From positions 231,001 through 295,000 of the forward strand of contig JAUJYZ010000127.1 in assembly GCA_033675265.1 (NCBI GenBank): 64,000 nucleotides of DNA, in the 5' to 3' direction. This document shows, piece after piece, positions 22,600 through 33,100 of the stretch. A program made the position numbers and the translations under genes. The stretch comes from Actinostola sp. cb2023 (Eukaryota; Cnidaria; Anthozoa; Actiniaria; Actinostolidae). Numbering within the stretch: the stretch's first letter is position 1; each line of letters opens with the position of its first letter. The notes below the pieces were generated by a model that did no database searches, was not told the DNA's origin, and saw only the letters and a list, made by a program, of their open reading frames with translations.

Positions 22600-23600
22600 G
22601 AACTGCGATTTTTTTGAAAACGAATTTTCCGTCCATGCAATTAAGGCAAAGCGTTTCGAAAAACTTACGAATAGTTTACGTGTGCGGACCGAAATAGAGG
22701 AAAAGTTTCGTTTTCAAACAAAAGCGCATACAAGTTTGGACGGGGCGTAAAATGATACCGACACACGGTGCACCATCAGTGCGCGCAACATTGATGGCAA
22801 TTTCACCGTCGACGAATGTTATTTTGACAGTGAGATCCTTTTGCAACATTCATTGCGCGCAACAAAATATAGAGGTGGTGGACACTGAAAGTATGCTGGA
22901 GTATTGCACGCCAAGTATAGCTCTGTGTCCGTAACTTGAAAGTACTGCATTTATATGCGAAACTGATTCCTGACAAACAAGTGACATTTCACTTGATGTG
23001 CGTTAGCAAATCATTCAAAGTGTTACTAAAAATATATATTTCATAGGACACGTCACATCAGGCATTGGGTGTGATAACGAAATGATTGAATTCTGGATAC
23101 TGAAATACGAAGAACTGCAATACCCTAAATTCACAGACATAATGATTCTTTTTATTCAATTTACTCCTTCTGAAACTCTATCATCCCTTTGAAACATGTT
23201 CCTATTTTATGTTCAGTTTACTATTTAGATTTCACAATGTAGTGGACGATTTCTGTCATTGAATTCAATCATAGCTTAATGAGAATTCATTAGTAGTTGC
23301 TCATTCATATTCAAGTTTATGTTGATATTGTTAAATTATATTCACAATTGTCGGGACTGGTGAATTTATAATGTGTATCATAATTGTTTAGTTTTGGTAC
23401 TCTCTGCTTGGCTATTGAAGTCGAGGTAGAAGTCGTACCGTCAAGTACTCAAGTACAATTTCAGGAGGATTTCGTCAAAATTTAGATTTCACTTTCGGAT
23501 ACAGGCAAGAAGAGCGAGTCTTTGAATTCATTAGGACTCTGATTGAAGAGAATTGATCCATGTTTTGTCCCCTTTGTGTTGGCGATCAATAAAACGTGTT
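22600..23600. other. intergenic, nothing recognised
   Basis: No exon or structured repeat noted between the foldback element and the 3' end of the second FAM167-like gene. Confidence 0.45.
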
Positions 23601-23609
23601 CTTTTAAGC

Positions 23610-23615
23610 TTTATT
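23610..23615 (-). terminator. polyadenylation signal AATAAA
   Basis: AATAAA on the minus strand, 60 bp beyond the stop codon of the FAM167-like gene at 23675-25345. Confidence 0.7.
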
Positions 23616-23674
23616 TATGACGATTCATCGAGGCCGTCGTACCGGAGCGACCGAACGAAGTATACCAATAACAT

Positions 23675-25345
23675 TCACAATAAACTCGCTCTTCGATGAA
23701 CTGTAACTCCATCCACAGACGTTGTAGAGCCAGCTAAGTCTGGCGTCGAAATATACTCTTCCTCGCTTTCCATGAGAGAACTTCGGTCGAATTTTATGTG
23801 TCGTATTCCTGCCTGTATTTTGGTAAACATTCGCATTATGTCTTTATCCTGAGCTCGTAAATCGGCAACCTCTTTGCGAATCCATTCAAACGCTTTTTCC
23901 ACAACATCGACCCGTTCTTGGGCACTTTTTTCGTTGCTATTATTTATATTTGTAATCAAGTCCTCGGCAGTTTTACGAGTCTTAAACTCGCTGTCCTTCC
24001 AGTTCTTCAAGGTGAGACTAGCTACAGGTCGCTTGGGCATTCGAGGTAAAGTCTGTGCTCGTTTGACTTCGTGGCTGCTACCTTCCACGCGATGACTTCC
24101 TTTCAGATCAGACACACGATCGACTTCTTTGAATTTTACAGTTCGATCGTCTCTCTCTTTCTCCTCAGTTGACCTCGATTCTTTCTTGCCTAACCCTTGG
24201 TTCGGTTCGCTCATTGTTCTCGTTAAAACCTTTGGTGTTAGGTTATAACTTTGAAGGCTTACTTTAAAAGAGGAGTCTTCTTCGTTCGAATGTGGGATTT
24301 TTGGTTCTGGCTGACGTATCAGAGCGTATGTACAACCTAAAACGTAACGCTTGCTTGCGTCTGGTTGTGACCTGTCATTTGTGAATCCAAGTGAGGCTTC
24401 CTGAATATTGCAGGCGTTATTATTGACTTCAGACCTCGAATGGATTACTGAGCTGCGCGACATTCTTTTGTGTCGACCTTCGACCATACTGTCGCCGGAA
24501 GAGCTCCTTTTTTGCCAAACGTCTTCTTGTGGCATTTTGTTGTTGTCGAGATATCGTTGCGCCATTTCTGCAGTTCGCAGGAATTCAATTTCTCTTGGCT
24601 CTCGGCATGATAAACTCCTAGCACGTGTTTCGGAATTTATATGACCCGTGCAATTTGGGTCGTCAATCAATCGACGCCTCCCCGAAGGTACTTCGTAGAT
24701 TCTTCGGTCGCTATCGGATAAACTTCGTACTTTTCTCACAACCTTCTGTGACGTTCCCGATATGATTTCTGTAATAATTTTCGATTTCCTGGCTTCGATG
24801 GTGTCGTTCTTTTCAGTCTTTGAAGCAGAAGAGGCGAAAACGTCGTCAAGGTTTCCCGAGGAGTTGACGGTAGAAGTTGTTGATCCATCAACTTCAATCG
24901 AAAACATATCAGATAAGCAATCTTTGGGGTCATCACTGGGGCTATTTAAAGCATTCGCTGCACCTTTCTCCTTATCTCTGGAGAGTTCACCAGTACACAC
25001 CGTCCAGCCTCGTGGTCTAAATATCTGTTTTTGCAAAGTTGCTGCCATGCTGTTCGTTTTTCCCCGAGCTTCGTCAGTTCCATTGATGTCCAATTCTTCC
25101 TCTGGGAATGGGTAGCGATAAAACGCGGAAACTGAATCGGCTGAAAGAGACATGCTACGGTCACGTCGATATGCTTTGGCGCTATTCAGTTTTCGCGCCT
25201 TTTTCCATTTACTGTAAAGCGTCTCGCTCGTCAAGTCTTCAAAAGACTGCGAAATTCGTTTCAGGCGAAGTAAGTTGTTGTCTGGTATCGGTCTTGATTG
25301 GCCGCTGGATTCCGACACTTGACGGCGCAAATCAACTCGATCCAT
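23675..25345 (-). CDS. FAM167-like protein, 556 aa
   Basis: An intronless ORF. The first ATG in frame is at 25345 (MDRVDLRRQVSESS). Near the N-terminus LLRLKRISQSFEDLTSETLY + SKWKKARK matches in position the FAM167 block LKALTEKL...YLEWQARL. Near the C-terminus, about residues 477-515, VEKAFEWIRKEVADLRAQDK followed by RMFTKIQAGIRHIKF is the conserved helical block (AIAWLRKELTEMRLQDQ in human FAM167A). The protein ends HRRASLL, the position of the human RRFSLC tail. Between them is a roughly 400-residue Ser/Arg-rich, low-hydrophobicity region with many basic-x-x-Ser sites, suggesting phosphorylation and disorder. AATAAA lies 60 bp downstream. It is a diverged paralogue of the convergent gene at 16308-17924. 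Biochemical role unknown. Confidence 0.78.
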   Translation of the reverse strand: MDRVDLRRQVSESSGQSRPIPDNNLLRLKRISQSFEDLTSETLYSKWKKARKLNSAKAYRRDRSMSLSADSVSAFYRYPFPEEELDINGTDEARGKTNSMAATLQKQIFRPRGWTVCTGELSRDKEKGAANALNSPSDDPKDCLSDMFSIEVDGSTTSTVNSSGNLDDVFASSASKTEKNDTIEARKSKIITEIISGTSQKVVRKVRSLSDSDRRIYEVPSGRRRLIDDPNCTGHINSETRARSLSCREPREIEFLRTAEMAQRYLDNNKMPQEDVWQKRSSSGDSMVEGRHKRMSRSSVIHSRSEVNNNACNIQEASLGFTNDRSQPDASKRYVLGCTYALIRQPEPKIPHSNEEDSSFKVSLQSYNLTPKVLTRTMSEPNQGLGKKESRSTEEKERDDRTVKFKEVDRVSDLKGSHRVEGSSHEVKRAQTLPRMPKRPVASLTLKNWKDSEFKTRKTAEDLITNINNSNEKSAQERVDVVEKAFEWIRKEVADLRAQDKDIMRMFTKIQAGIRHIKFDRSSLMESEEEYISTPDLAGSTTSVDGVTVHRRASLL

Positions 25346-25379
25346 TGTGTTCCAACTTTTTTCCAACTTCCGTGTAACT

Positions 25380-26890
25380 CAGGACTTCGTTGAAATCACC
25401 ACATACACAGACTGAGCCAGTAAGTACTCAGGTACAGGCGATGAAAGGCTTATTTCATCCGCGAAAATGACAAATAACTTTGACGTTGTATGTGTTGCCT
25501 GATGCCAGTGGCTTTGGCAAGTCAGATTAGATTTGATTCTAATCCCAGAACGTTAAATCCAGTCTTGGCAAATGGAATCGTATGGATTACCTTTATGCAT
25601 GTTTTATTGAGTTTATTCCTACCGATAATTGAATTCAATCAATATTTAATAGTCAAGGTTTCTTGGCCAGTAGAACGTAGAGGCGTGCTGCTCACAGCGA
25701 AGGGGATCCTCTTCCGTGATCTGTACAACAGAAAACAGGGTGAACAAAATTTGAAAATGTTTAGAATTTTAGAACCTTGATCAGCTCTGTTTTCCTAATG
25801 AATTTTAATTTTGATCTGAAGTTAAGTCAAAGCGGTTGACAATTTATTGATCATCATGACTCAGTACTCAACTTCATACTCAACTACCTTGGAGCGAGCA
25901 AATCTTAATCTATTATTTACATCTCACGCCATCAAGCTGTAAATCTATGCATCGATTTTTCAATCAGTGGGGATTGAAAATATTTGCGATGAGGATTTTC
26001 AAATCTTAACAAAACAAATGTCAGTCAGTGTTGTTTTTTCAGGATGCGAATTTCGACATTTGAACTCTTTGCTGACAACAATAGCTATTGATACTCTAGT
26101 TTTGTACAATATAAAAAAATCAGTTCTAAAAACAAGTTCTATATATACGCTGGGATATATCTACAAAAAGTGAAGATTTTATCTATCAGTTATTCTATGT
26201 TTTTATCAATTGTGAGTTAGATTAGATATTTCATCGTAGGAGGACAACAAGTTCACTGATCAGTCAGTCCACAAATGCGCAAATGTCGTGCGAACCTGTC
26301 GTAGTGCTCCATGCCTTGCGTAGTTCTACCATGTAAGCTCTCTATAGATAATGCGCAGTTGCAGCAAAAAATGTATCAGTATTTGCGTCATTGCAATAAA
26401 CGGATTTGATGTACTACAATATGGCAAAGTTGCTGCTACATAGCTAAGAACGTAGTTTATTCGATGGCTCATCTATAACGCCCTTGGGGAAGTTTTTGAG
26501 TATATAGGCTGATTATCTCACAAGTTGGCTTTTGAATCAGAACGTTCATCATGTGTAAGGGCAATCATTTGTCGACTTCTAATTTGGATAGTTTCAGTAC
26601 AACTGATCAAATTAAATTAGATCTATTTGTTAGGGTGCATTGCATGGGAGTTCCCGCAAGTTAGTCAGGGATGTCCCGCAATGCCATGGAAATGATAAAT
26701 CGGTTGCGCCGGCCAAAAACATCTTTTAGCCGTAACTTGCAACTGCACTAAACTTATAAAGAACGGAATGAAATAAACTATAAATACAAAAGTTAATTAT
26801 ATGTAAATATCTTCAAATCACATGATATAACGTACCATGAACTGAACCGCCGCGAAAATAATCACTTCGGCAGTCGCGCTCAAATATCGT
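25380..26890. other. 5' flank and intergenic region
   Basis: Upstream of the FAM167-like gene. No TATA box is evident. ORFs at 25490-25780 and 25967-26173 lack domains and splice context. No other feature seen. Confidence 0.4.
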
Positions 26891-26895
26891 CAATA

Positions 26896-27127
26896 GAGAG
26901 ATTTAGCAAACACGACGCGACGTGAAAGAGGACGGCGTGCGCGCTGACGAATAACTGTGAAACGACCGTTGGCGAGCTCAACGTCACGAAGAGGACGTGA
27001 AAACAAGTGAAATTGCGTCGTGAACTTGACGTCGCGACGTTGTCACGGTAGTCACGCAATGCCAAATGTGATATATTCGTCATCTAACGTCGTGTTCTCA
27101 CGTCGCGTCGTGTTTGCTAAAACTCTC
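26896..27127. mobile_element. CpG-rich MITE with TA target
   Basis: Left GAGAGATTTAGCAAACACGA + CGCGACGTGA is mirrored by TCACGTCGCG + TCGTGTTTGCTAAAACTCTC, flanked by TA (26894-26895, 27128-27129). The interior contains many ACGT and CGTCGCGACG motifs, making it a local CpG-rich island. Confidence 0.8.
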
Positions 27128-27403
27128 TAATAGAAAAACAGCATGACGGTTCATGTATACGCAGATCATTCACAGTTCTTAAAACTATATAAACATTTAG
27201 TGTAACAGCGATCTATAGCCGGTGACATCTATAAGCACAGGACTCTCCATATAACCATTTATACTATAAACTATGTGTACCTCCCAACTGAACGCGCGAT
27301 TTGATTGGTTGCTGAGCGTGCATTATTATGTTATAGAAGCACGGAGCAGCGAAAACAAAGCAGAAAGCCTGTTTAAAACGTACTAGTTTTATATTATAAA
27401 GCG

Positions 27404-27606
27404 AATAGAAGATGACTCTCCGTGCTTCTATGCTGAAAATAATGCACTTCTGAGATCTTGAAAGCAGCTGAATGCACTCGATCGCGTTCCGCTCGTGCAT
27501 CGGCACTATAGCAGCTTTCGAGACCTCTGCAGCGTGCATTAATTACCTCTGCAGCGTGCACATTAGCGTGCATAGAAGCGCGGAGAGTCATGATCATCTT
27601 CTATTA
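27404..27606. mobile_element. palindromic MITE
   Basis: AATAGAAGATGACTCTCCG at the left is mirrored by CGGAGAGTCATGATCATCTT + CTATT at the right, and the CTTCTATGC / GCATAGAAG inner arms agree. A related sequence (ATAGAAGCACGGAG) occurs just outside at about 27334, so a second, older copy may overlap. Confidence 0.7.
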
Positions 27607-27609
27607 GTT

Positions 27610-28950
27610 AAATAAACGTCATCATAAATGCATGCCAGTAGCTGGGAAGTGATTGGCATTTCCATCAATTAAAAAGAGACGGCTCCTAGCTCACGAACGT
27701 TTTTCAACATGCAAAAACGGGTCTGATGTTTTTGCAACTGTTGACGAACTCGTCACTGTGCGGATGACTCGAGAAATATTTCGACTAATAATTCAAGTTA
27801 AATCATCAATTCTTATTTACCTGCAGAGTTTAAGATATCATGCTAACAGGTAAGAGTGTATATCCAATGGTTAGTCGCGCTCTGACGAACGGCCGGTGAC
27901 TCTGAAAAATCCTTCTTCTGCGGAACTGATAACTAGAAGACTATTTAAATGACGTAATAACGTACCATGTAAATTACTGTAGAGCAATTGAACGCGTATG
28001 GAGATCAAGTAACTCAGTGGTTATTATCATAACAGAGTCTTAATCTTTTCTACAAAGATTTTGCTTAGAAAAACAGACTCGCTTTTGTGCCTTTGTTTTG
28101 GTAAGCTTAGTGAAGGCACAAAGATACGACAACAAACAGCCTGAATATACACACAAATACAACACTAAAATCACTAGTAATTATGCTAGAGCATCACTAA
28201 ATAATGCAATAGCTACCTATGATGTTAAATTGCTCTTGGTGGGCCAGGTGAAGGTGTGTCTGTGAGCTTTCGCCACTCGGACTAGAGCTTATTCCTCTGA
28301 GATGAACTTGATTGTCAGTGATGAAATGAGCTGACAGCTATTTGATAATTAAGCCTTTGAGAGTCACCTACAATAGAGTCACTTCAGTATTATGACACAA
28401 ACAGCTACTGACTGATTTTGTCAAAACTGTCCATAATTGAACCGACTTGCTTTAATTTATAATCGCTACACCGATAATCACCTGTTTCTTGGCATGTTCT
28501 CATGTGTTCTCGTGTTGACCGTCCACGTTGCGATTTGTACCCTTACGTGCAATGCTTTTCACTTTACTAATTAAAAAAGACTAGCCTTCAGGGTATGTGC
28601 AAAATACTTTTTAGCACCGAACAATGGCACCAGACAAAATGCGATATCATGATGACGTTAATATCTCAAGTATTATGAATGGTTGCCATAACATTCGCCA
28701 AATACAACAGGTTCAGCGTTTCACTGACTTTAGAAGCTACATATACTATATAGCTGTGCAATTCTATATAAACATTATCACTATTCAGTGCATCATATCA
28801 GTATCACTAAAAGGTACGACAATATATATATTCATGTTTGTTCAATAAAGAAAATAAATAACAATTGACCCTAAAAGGTATAGAGTGATGTTACGTAACT
28901 GACTTTTGAGTCGGAACCCCTAAAAGGTACACAGGAAATATTTTCAACAG
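27610..28950. other. intergenic, nothing recognised
   Basis: No gene found. The motif CTAAAAGGTA recurs three times (28807, 28871, 28919). Short ORFs have no domains. Confidence 0.4.
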
Positions 28951-28989
28951 ATCACCAATCGATCACCCCCGTACCACTTGGACAAAGGT

Positions 28990-29805
28990 CTGTGTTTTCC
29001 TTTTCCAAGTCTATATTTTCCAAGTCTGTGTTTTCCAGGTCTGTGTTTTCCAGGTCTGTGTTTTCTAGGTCTGTGTTTTCTAGGTCTGTGTTTTCCTGCT
29101 CATTGTTTTCCAGGTCTGTGTTTTCCAGGTTAGTGTTTTCCAGGTCCGTGTGTTTTCCAGGTGTGTTTTCCAGGTCTGTGTTTTCTAGGTCTGTGTTTTC
29201 CAGGTCTGTGTTTTCCAGTCTGTGTTTTCTAGGTCTGTGTTTTCCTTTTCCAAGTCTAGGTTTTCCAGGTCTGTGTTTTCCAGGTCTGTGTTTTCCAGGT
29301 CTGTGTTTTCTAGGTCTGTGTTTTCCAGGTCTGTATTTTCTAGGTCTGTGTTTTCTAGGTCTGTGTTTTCCAGGTCTGTGTTTTCTAGGTCTGTGTTTTC
29401 TAGGTCTGTGTTTTCTAGGTCTGTGTCTTCTAGGTCTGTGTCTTCCAGGTCTGTGTTTTCCAGGTCTATGTTTTCCAGGTCTGTGTTTTCTAGGTCTGTG
29501 TTTTCCTTTTCCAAGTCTAAGTTTTCCAGGTCTGTGTTTTCCAGGTCTGTGTTTTCCAGGTCTGTGTTTTCCAGGTCTGTGTTTTCTAGGTCTGTGTTTT
29601 CTAGGTCTGTGTTTTCTAGGTCTGTGTTTTCCTTTTCCAAGTCTATATTTTCCAGGTCTGTGTTTTCCAGGTCTGTGTTTTCCAGGTCTGTGTTTTCTAG
29701 GTCTGTGTTTTCTAGGTCTGTGTCTTCTAGGTCTGTGTTTTCCAGGTCTGTGTTTTCCAGGTCTATGTTTTCCAGGTCTGTGTTTTCCAGGTCTGTGTTT
29801 TCTAG
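28990..29805. repeat. 15-bp minisatellite with higher-order spacing
   Basis: About 50 units of AGGTCTGTGTTTTCC, or ...TTTTCT. A variant CCTTTTCCAAGTCTA unit recurs at about 28999, 29243, 29504 and 29628, marking larger blocks. Because 15 is a multiple of three and the unit lacks stops in most frames, ORFs of more than 200 codons (ENTDL, FSRSV, GKHRP repeats) open on both strands. There are no start context, flanking exon or polyadenylation signals, so I do not call a gene. Confidence 0.95.
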
Positions 29806-29829
29806 ACACCCGGAGTGCATTGCTGATCA

Positions 29830-30197
29830 GTTGATCCTGACCGTGGTTGATCGTGATTGATATGACGTCACTGCCTACTTAGATTCGGATCTCATTCTTG
29901 CATTAAAAGTCAGCCATAATGCTTAATTATTCATGTCACCTTATTGAAAGGAACACCATTTACTGGCAATATTGTACTACATTTCCGTGGTATTCCAGTT
30001 GGAACGCGCGCCGTAGCATCACTGTATATAACGCGCGCTTTAATTTCAAACTCCTTGTCAAATACATTGATTGGGAATAGTGACAGTTTTATAAAACCTT
30101 TTTAATAAATACTGCTTAGCGGATGAATAAATTAACAGATTAAATGCCACACGTTGCTAGTACAACATGAGTTGTTTGTTTTTTCCTTGCTACCACT
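29830..30197. other. 3' flank of the LRRC74-like gene
   Basis: Non-coding. An ATTAAA on the minus strand near 30101 could serve polyadenylation. Nothing else noted. Confidence 0.4.
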
Positions 30198-33100
30198 CTA
30201 CAGACTATTAAGTATATCTTCTTCCTCCGCATCCTTGATCCACATAAACTCGCCATAATCGATTTCCCCGTCACCATCTTCATCCAATAGATTAATCAAC
30301 AATGTCAAGTCCTTGTCTTCCATGGGAACCCCGATTGACTTCAACCCAGTGTAAAACTCCTCGCGGCTGACCGAAAGACTTTTATCTTTATCGAACTGAT
30401 TAAAGAGATCGATCATCCGATAATTCATCCGCTCAACGTACGCCATGAGTTTGTTCAAAAGTTCTTGTAACTTCTTCTTTTTGCTCATACCACCCAAGAG
30501 AGCGTCGAGCTCGTTCGCTAGATTTCCATTACAGTTACTCAGCGTGCACGTGACTACGAAGTACGGACGCATCCCAATGATGTGGTCTACGAGCGCTTTA
30601 GTCTCCATGTCAATGACGACTTTGTTTAAACAAAGCCTCTCCATGGCGCAGTCGCTGTTGTTCTTCATGGCACTGAGTATAGCATTTGCACCCGCATTTT
30701 GGATAGGATTCAGCCCAATTCTATGAATAAATGAAATACAAATTTGAGGGACATAGATGGGATACGAATATGAGGGACATAGATGAGATACGAATTTGAG
30801 GGACATAGATGGGATACAAATTTGAGGGACATAGATGGGATACGAATATGAGGGACATAGATGAGATACGAATATGAGGGACATAGATGGGATACGAATA
30901 TGAGGGACATAGATGGGATACGAATATGAGGGACATAGATCAGTGGGTTACGAATATGAGGGACATAGATGAGATACGAATATGAGGGACATAGATGAGA
31001 TACGAATTTGAGGGACATAGATGGGATACGAATATGAGGGACATAGATGAGATACGAATATGAGGGGAGATACGAATTTGAGGGACATAGATGGGATACG
31101 AATATGAGGGACATAGATGGGATACGAATATGAGAGACATAGATGAGATACGAATTTGAGGGACATAGATGGGATACGAATTTGAGGGACATATAAAATT
31201 AGATGAGATACGAATTTGAGGGACATAGATGAGATACGAATTTTAGGGACATAGATGAGATACGAATTTTAGAGATAGATGAGACACGAATGTGAGGGAC
31301 ATAGATAAGACACGAATTCAATGACAGTTAATTACTGGAGATGCCAGTGACTTAGCAACATCCATAGACTGTGAACTGTCCCTCTTTTCCCTCCAGACTC
31401 AGTCGAACGAGAGAAACAGAATACCGGACGCGCGAGGATTGGGGAGAGAAGGGGGCGGATCGAGCAAAATTTGTGCAAACTTTGTACATTGTATAATGCA
31501 GTAAATACTGCGCGCATTGCTGAAAAAGTGGTATTTACTTGGGCATGCAATTTAACGACACTCCATTCGACAATTACAGAGGCCCAGCGATGCAATGATT
31601 CAGTGAAAGAAATATAAATACCGCGCATGCATTGTTGCATTGGTACCCTGAACTGATCTGCGTATATTGCGCTTGTGTTTATGCTTATGTCGCTAGTGTA
31701 AACCATACCTTAATATTTTCAAAGTATCGTTAATCTTTAATCCCTCCGATAAACGCAACGCACCCTTGGTGGATATTCTATTGTTACTTAAGTCGAGTTC
31801 GATCAAGGTGTTGTTCTCTCGGAGCGATTCGCCGACCGCTGCTGCTCCATCGTCAGCAAATCCATTCCAAGACAGATCGAGAAACTTGAGGGTGCAGTTG
31901 GCTCTCAATCCCCTACCGATAGCTATCGCCCCTCGACCTCGCAGGTGGTTCCAACTAAGGTCAAGTGAGTCAAGGGAGTCGTTTGCATCAATTGCTGGAC
32001 CTGCAGCAAAATAATGAATGGATATCAGGGGCAATTAAGGTGGTTCCAACTTGCAGCAAAATAATGAATGGATATCAGGGGCAATTAAGGTGGTTCCAAC
32101 TAAGGTCAAGTCGTTTGCATCAATTGCTGGACTTGCAGCAAAATAATGAATGGATATCAGGGGCAATTAAGGTGGTTCCAACTAAGGTCAAGTCGTTTGC
32201 ATCAATTGCTGGACTTGCAGCAAATAATGAATGGATATCAGGGGATAGGTGGTTCTAAGGTCAAGTCGTTTGCATCAATTGCTGGACTTCCAAATAATGA
32301 ATGGATATCAGGGGCAATTAAGGTGGTTTAAGGTCAAGTCGTTTGCATCAATTGCTGGACTTGCAGCAAAATAATGAATGGATATCAGGGGCAATTAAGG
32401 TGGTTCCAACTAAGGTCAAGTCGTTTGCATCAATTGCTGGACTTGCAGCAAAATAATGAATGGATATCAGGGGCAATTAAGGTGCAACTAAGTCAAGTCG
32501 TTTGCAATTGCTGGACTTGCAGCAAAATAATGAATGGATATCAGGGGCAATTAAGGTGGTTCCAACTAAGGTCAAGTCGTTTGCATCAATTGCTGGACTT
32601 GCAGCAAAATAATGAATGGATATCAGGGGCAATTAAGGTGGTTCCAACTAAGGTCAAGTCGTTTGCATCAATTGCTGGACTTGCAGCAAAATAATGAATG
32701 GATATCAGGGGCAATTAAGGTGGTTCCAACTAAGGTCAAGTCGTTTGCATCAATTGCTGGACTTGCAGCAAAATAATGAATGGATATCAGGGGCAATTAA
32801 GGTGGTTCCAACTAAGGTCAAGTCGTTTGCATCAATTGCTGGACCTGCAGCAAAGCGCAAATATAAAATGTTTTCCATTTCTAGCTTGCGGTTCTGTTTG
32901 CGTTGCTAGTGAAAACCATGTTTTTGCACAATATCACTCTTTGTCAATAAAATAAGAAGATGGTCCCCGTGACATGACCTACCAAAATTCATCCCAGCAT
33001 CTTCCTCGAACCCATTCCCACTCAAGTCAAACTTCATAAGCGTGTGGTTGATTTTCATTGTCTCAGCCAGTGCAATGGAATCTCTGTTCTTTAGCTCGTT

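Noticed and set aside
28952..29860. ORFs of more than 200 codons with ENTDL, FSRSV or GKHRP repeats
   Set aside because: A 15-bp unit without stops opens several frames on both strands. There is no independent coding evidence.
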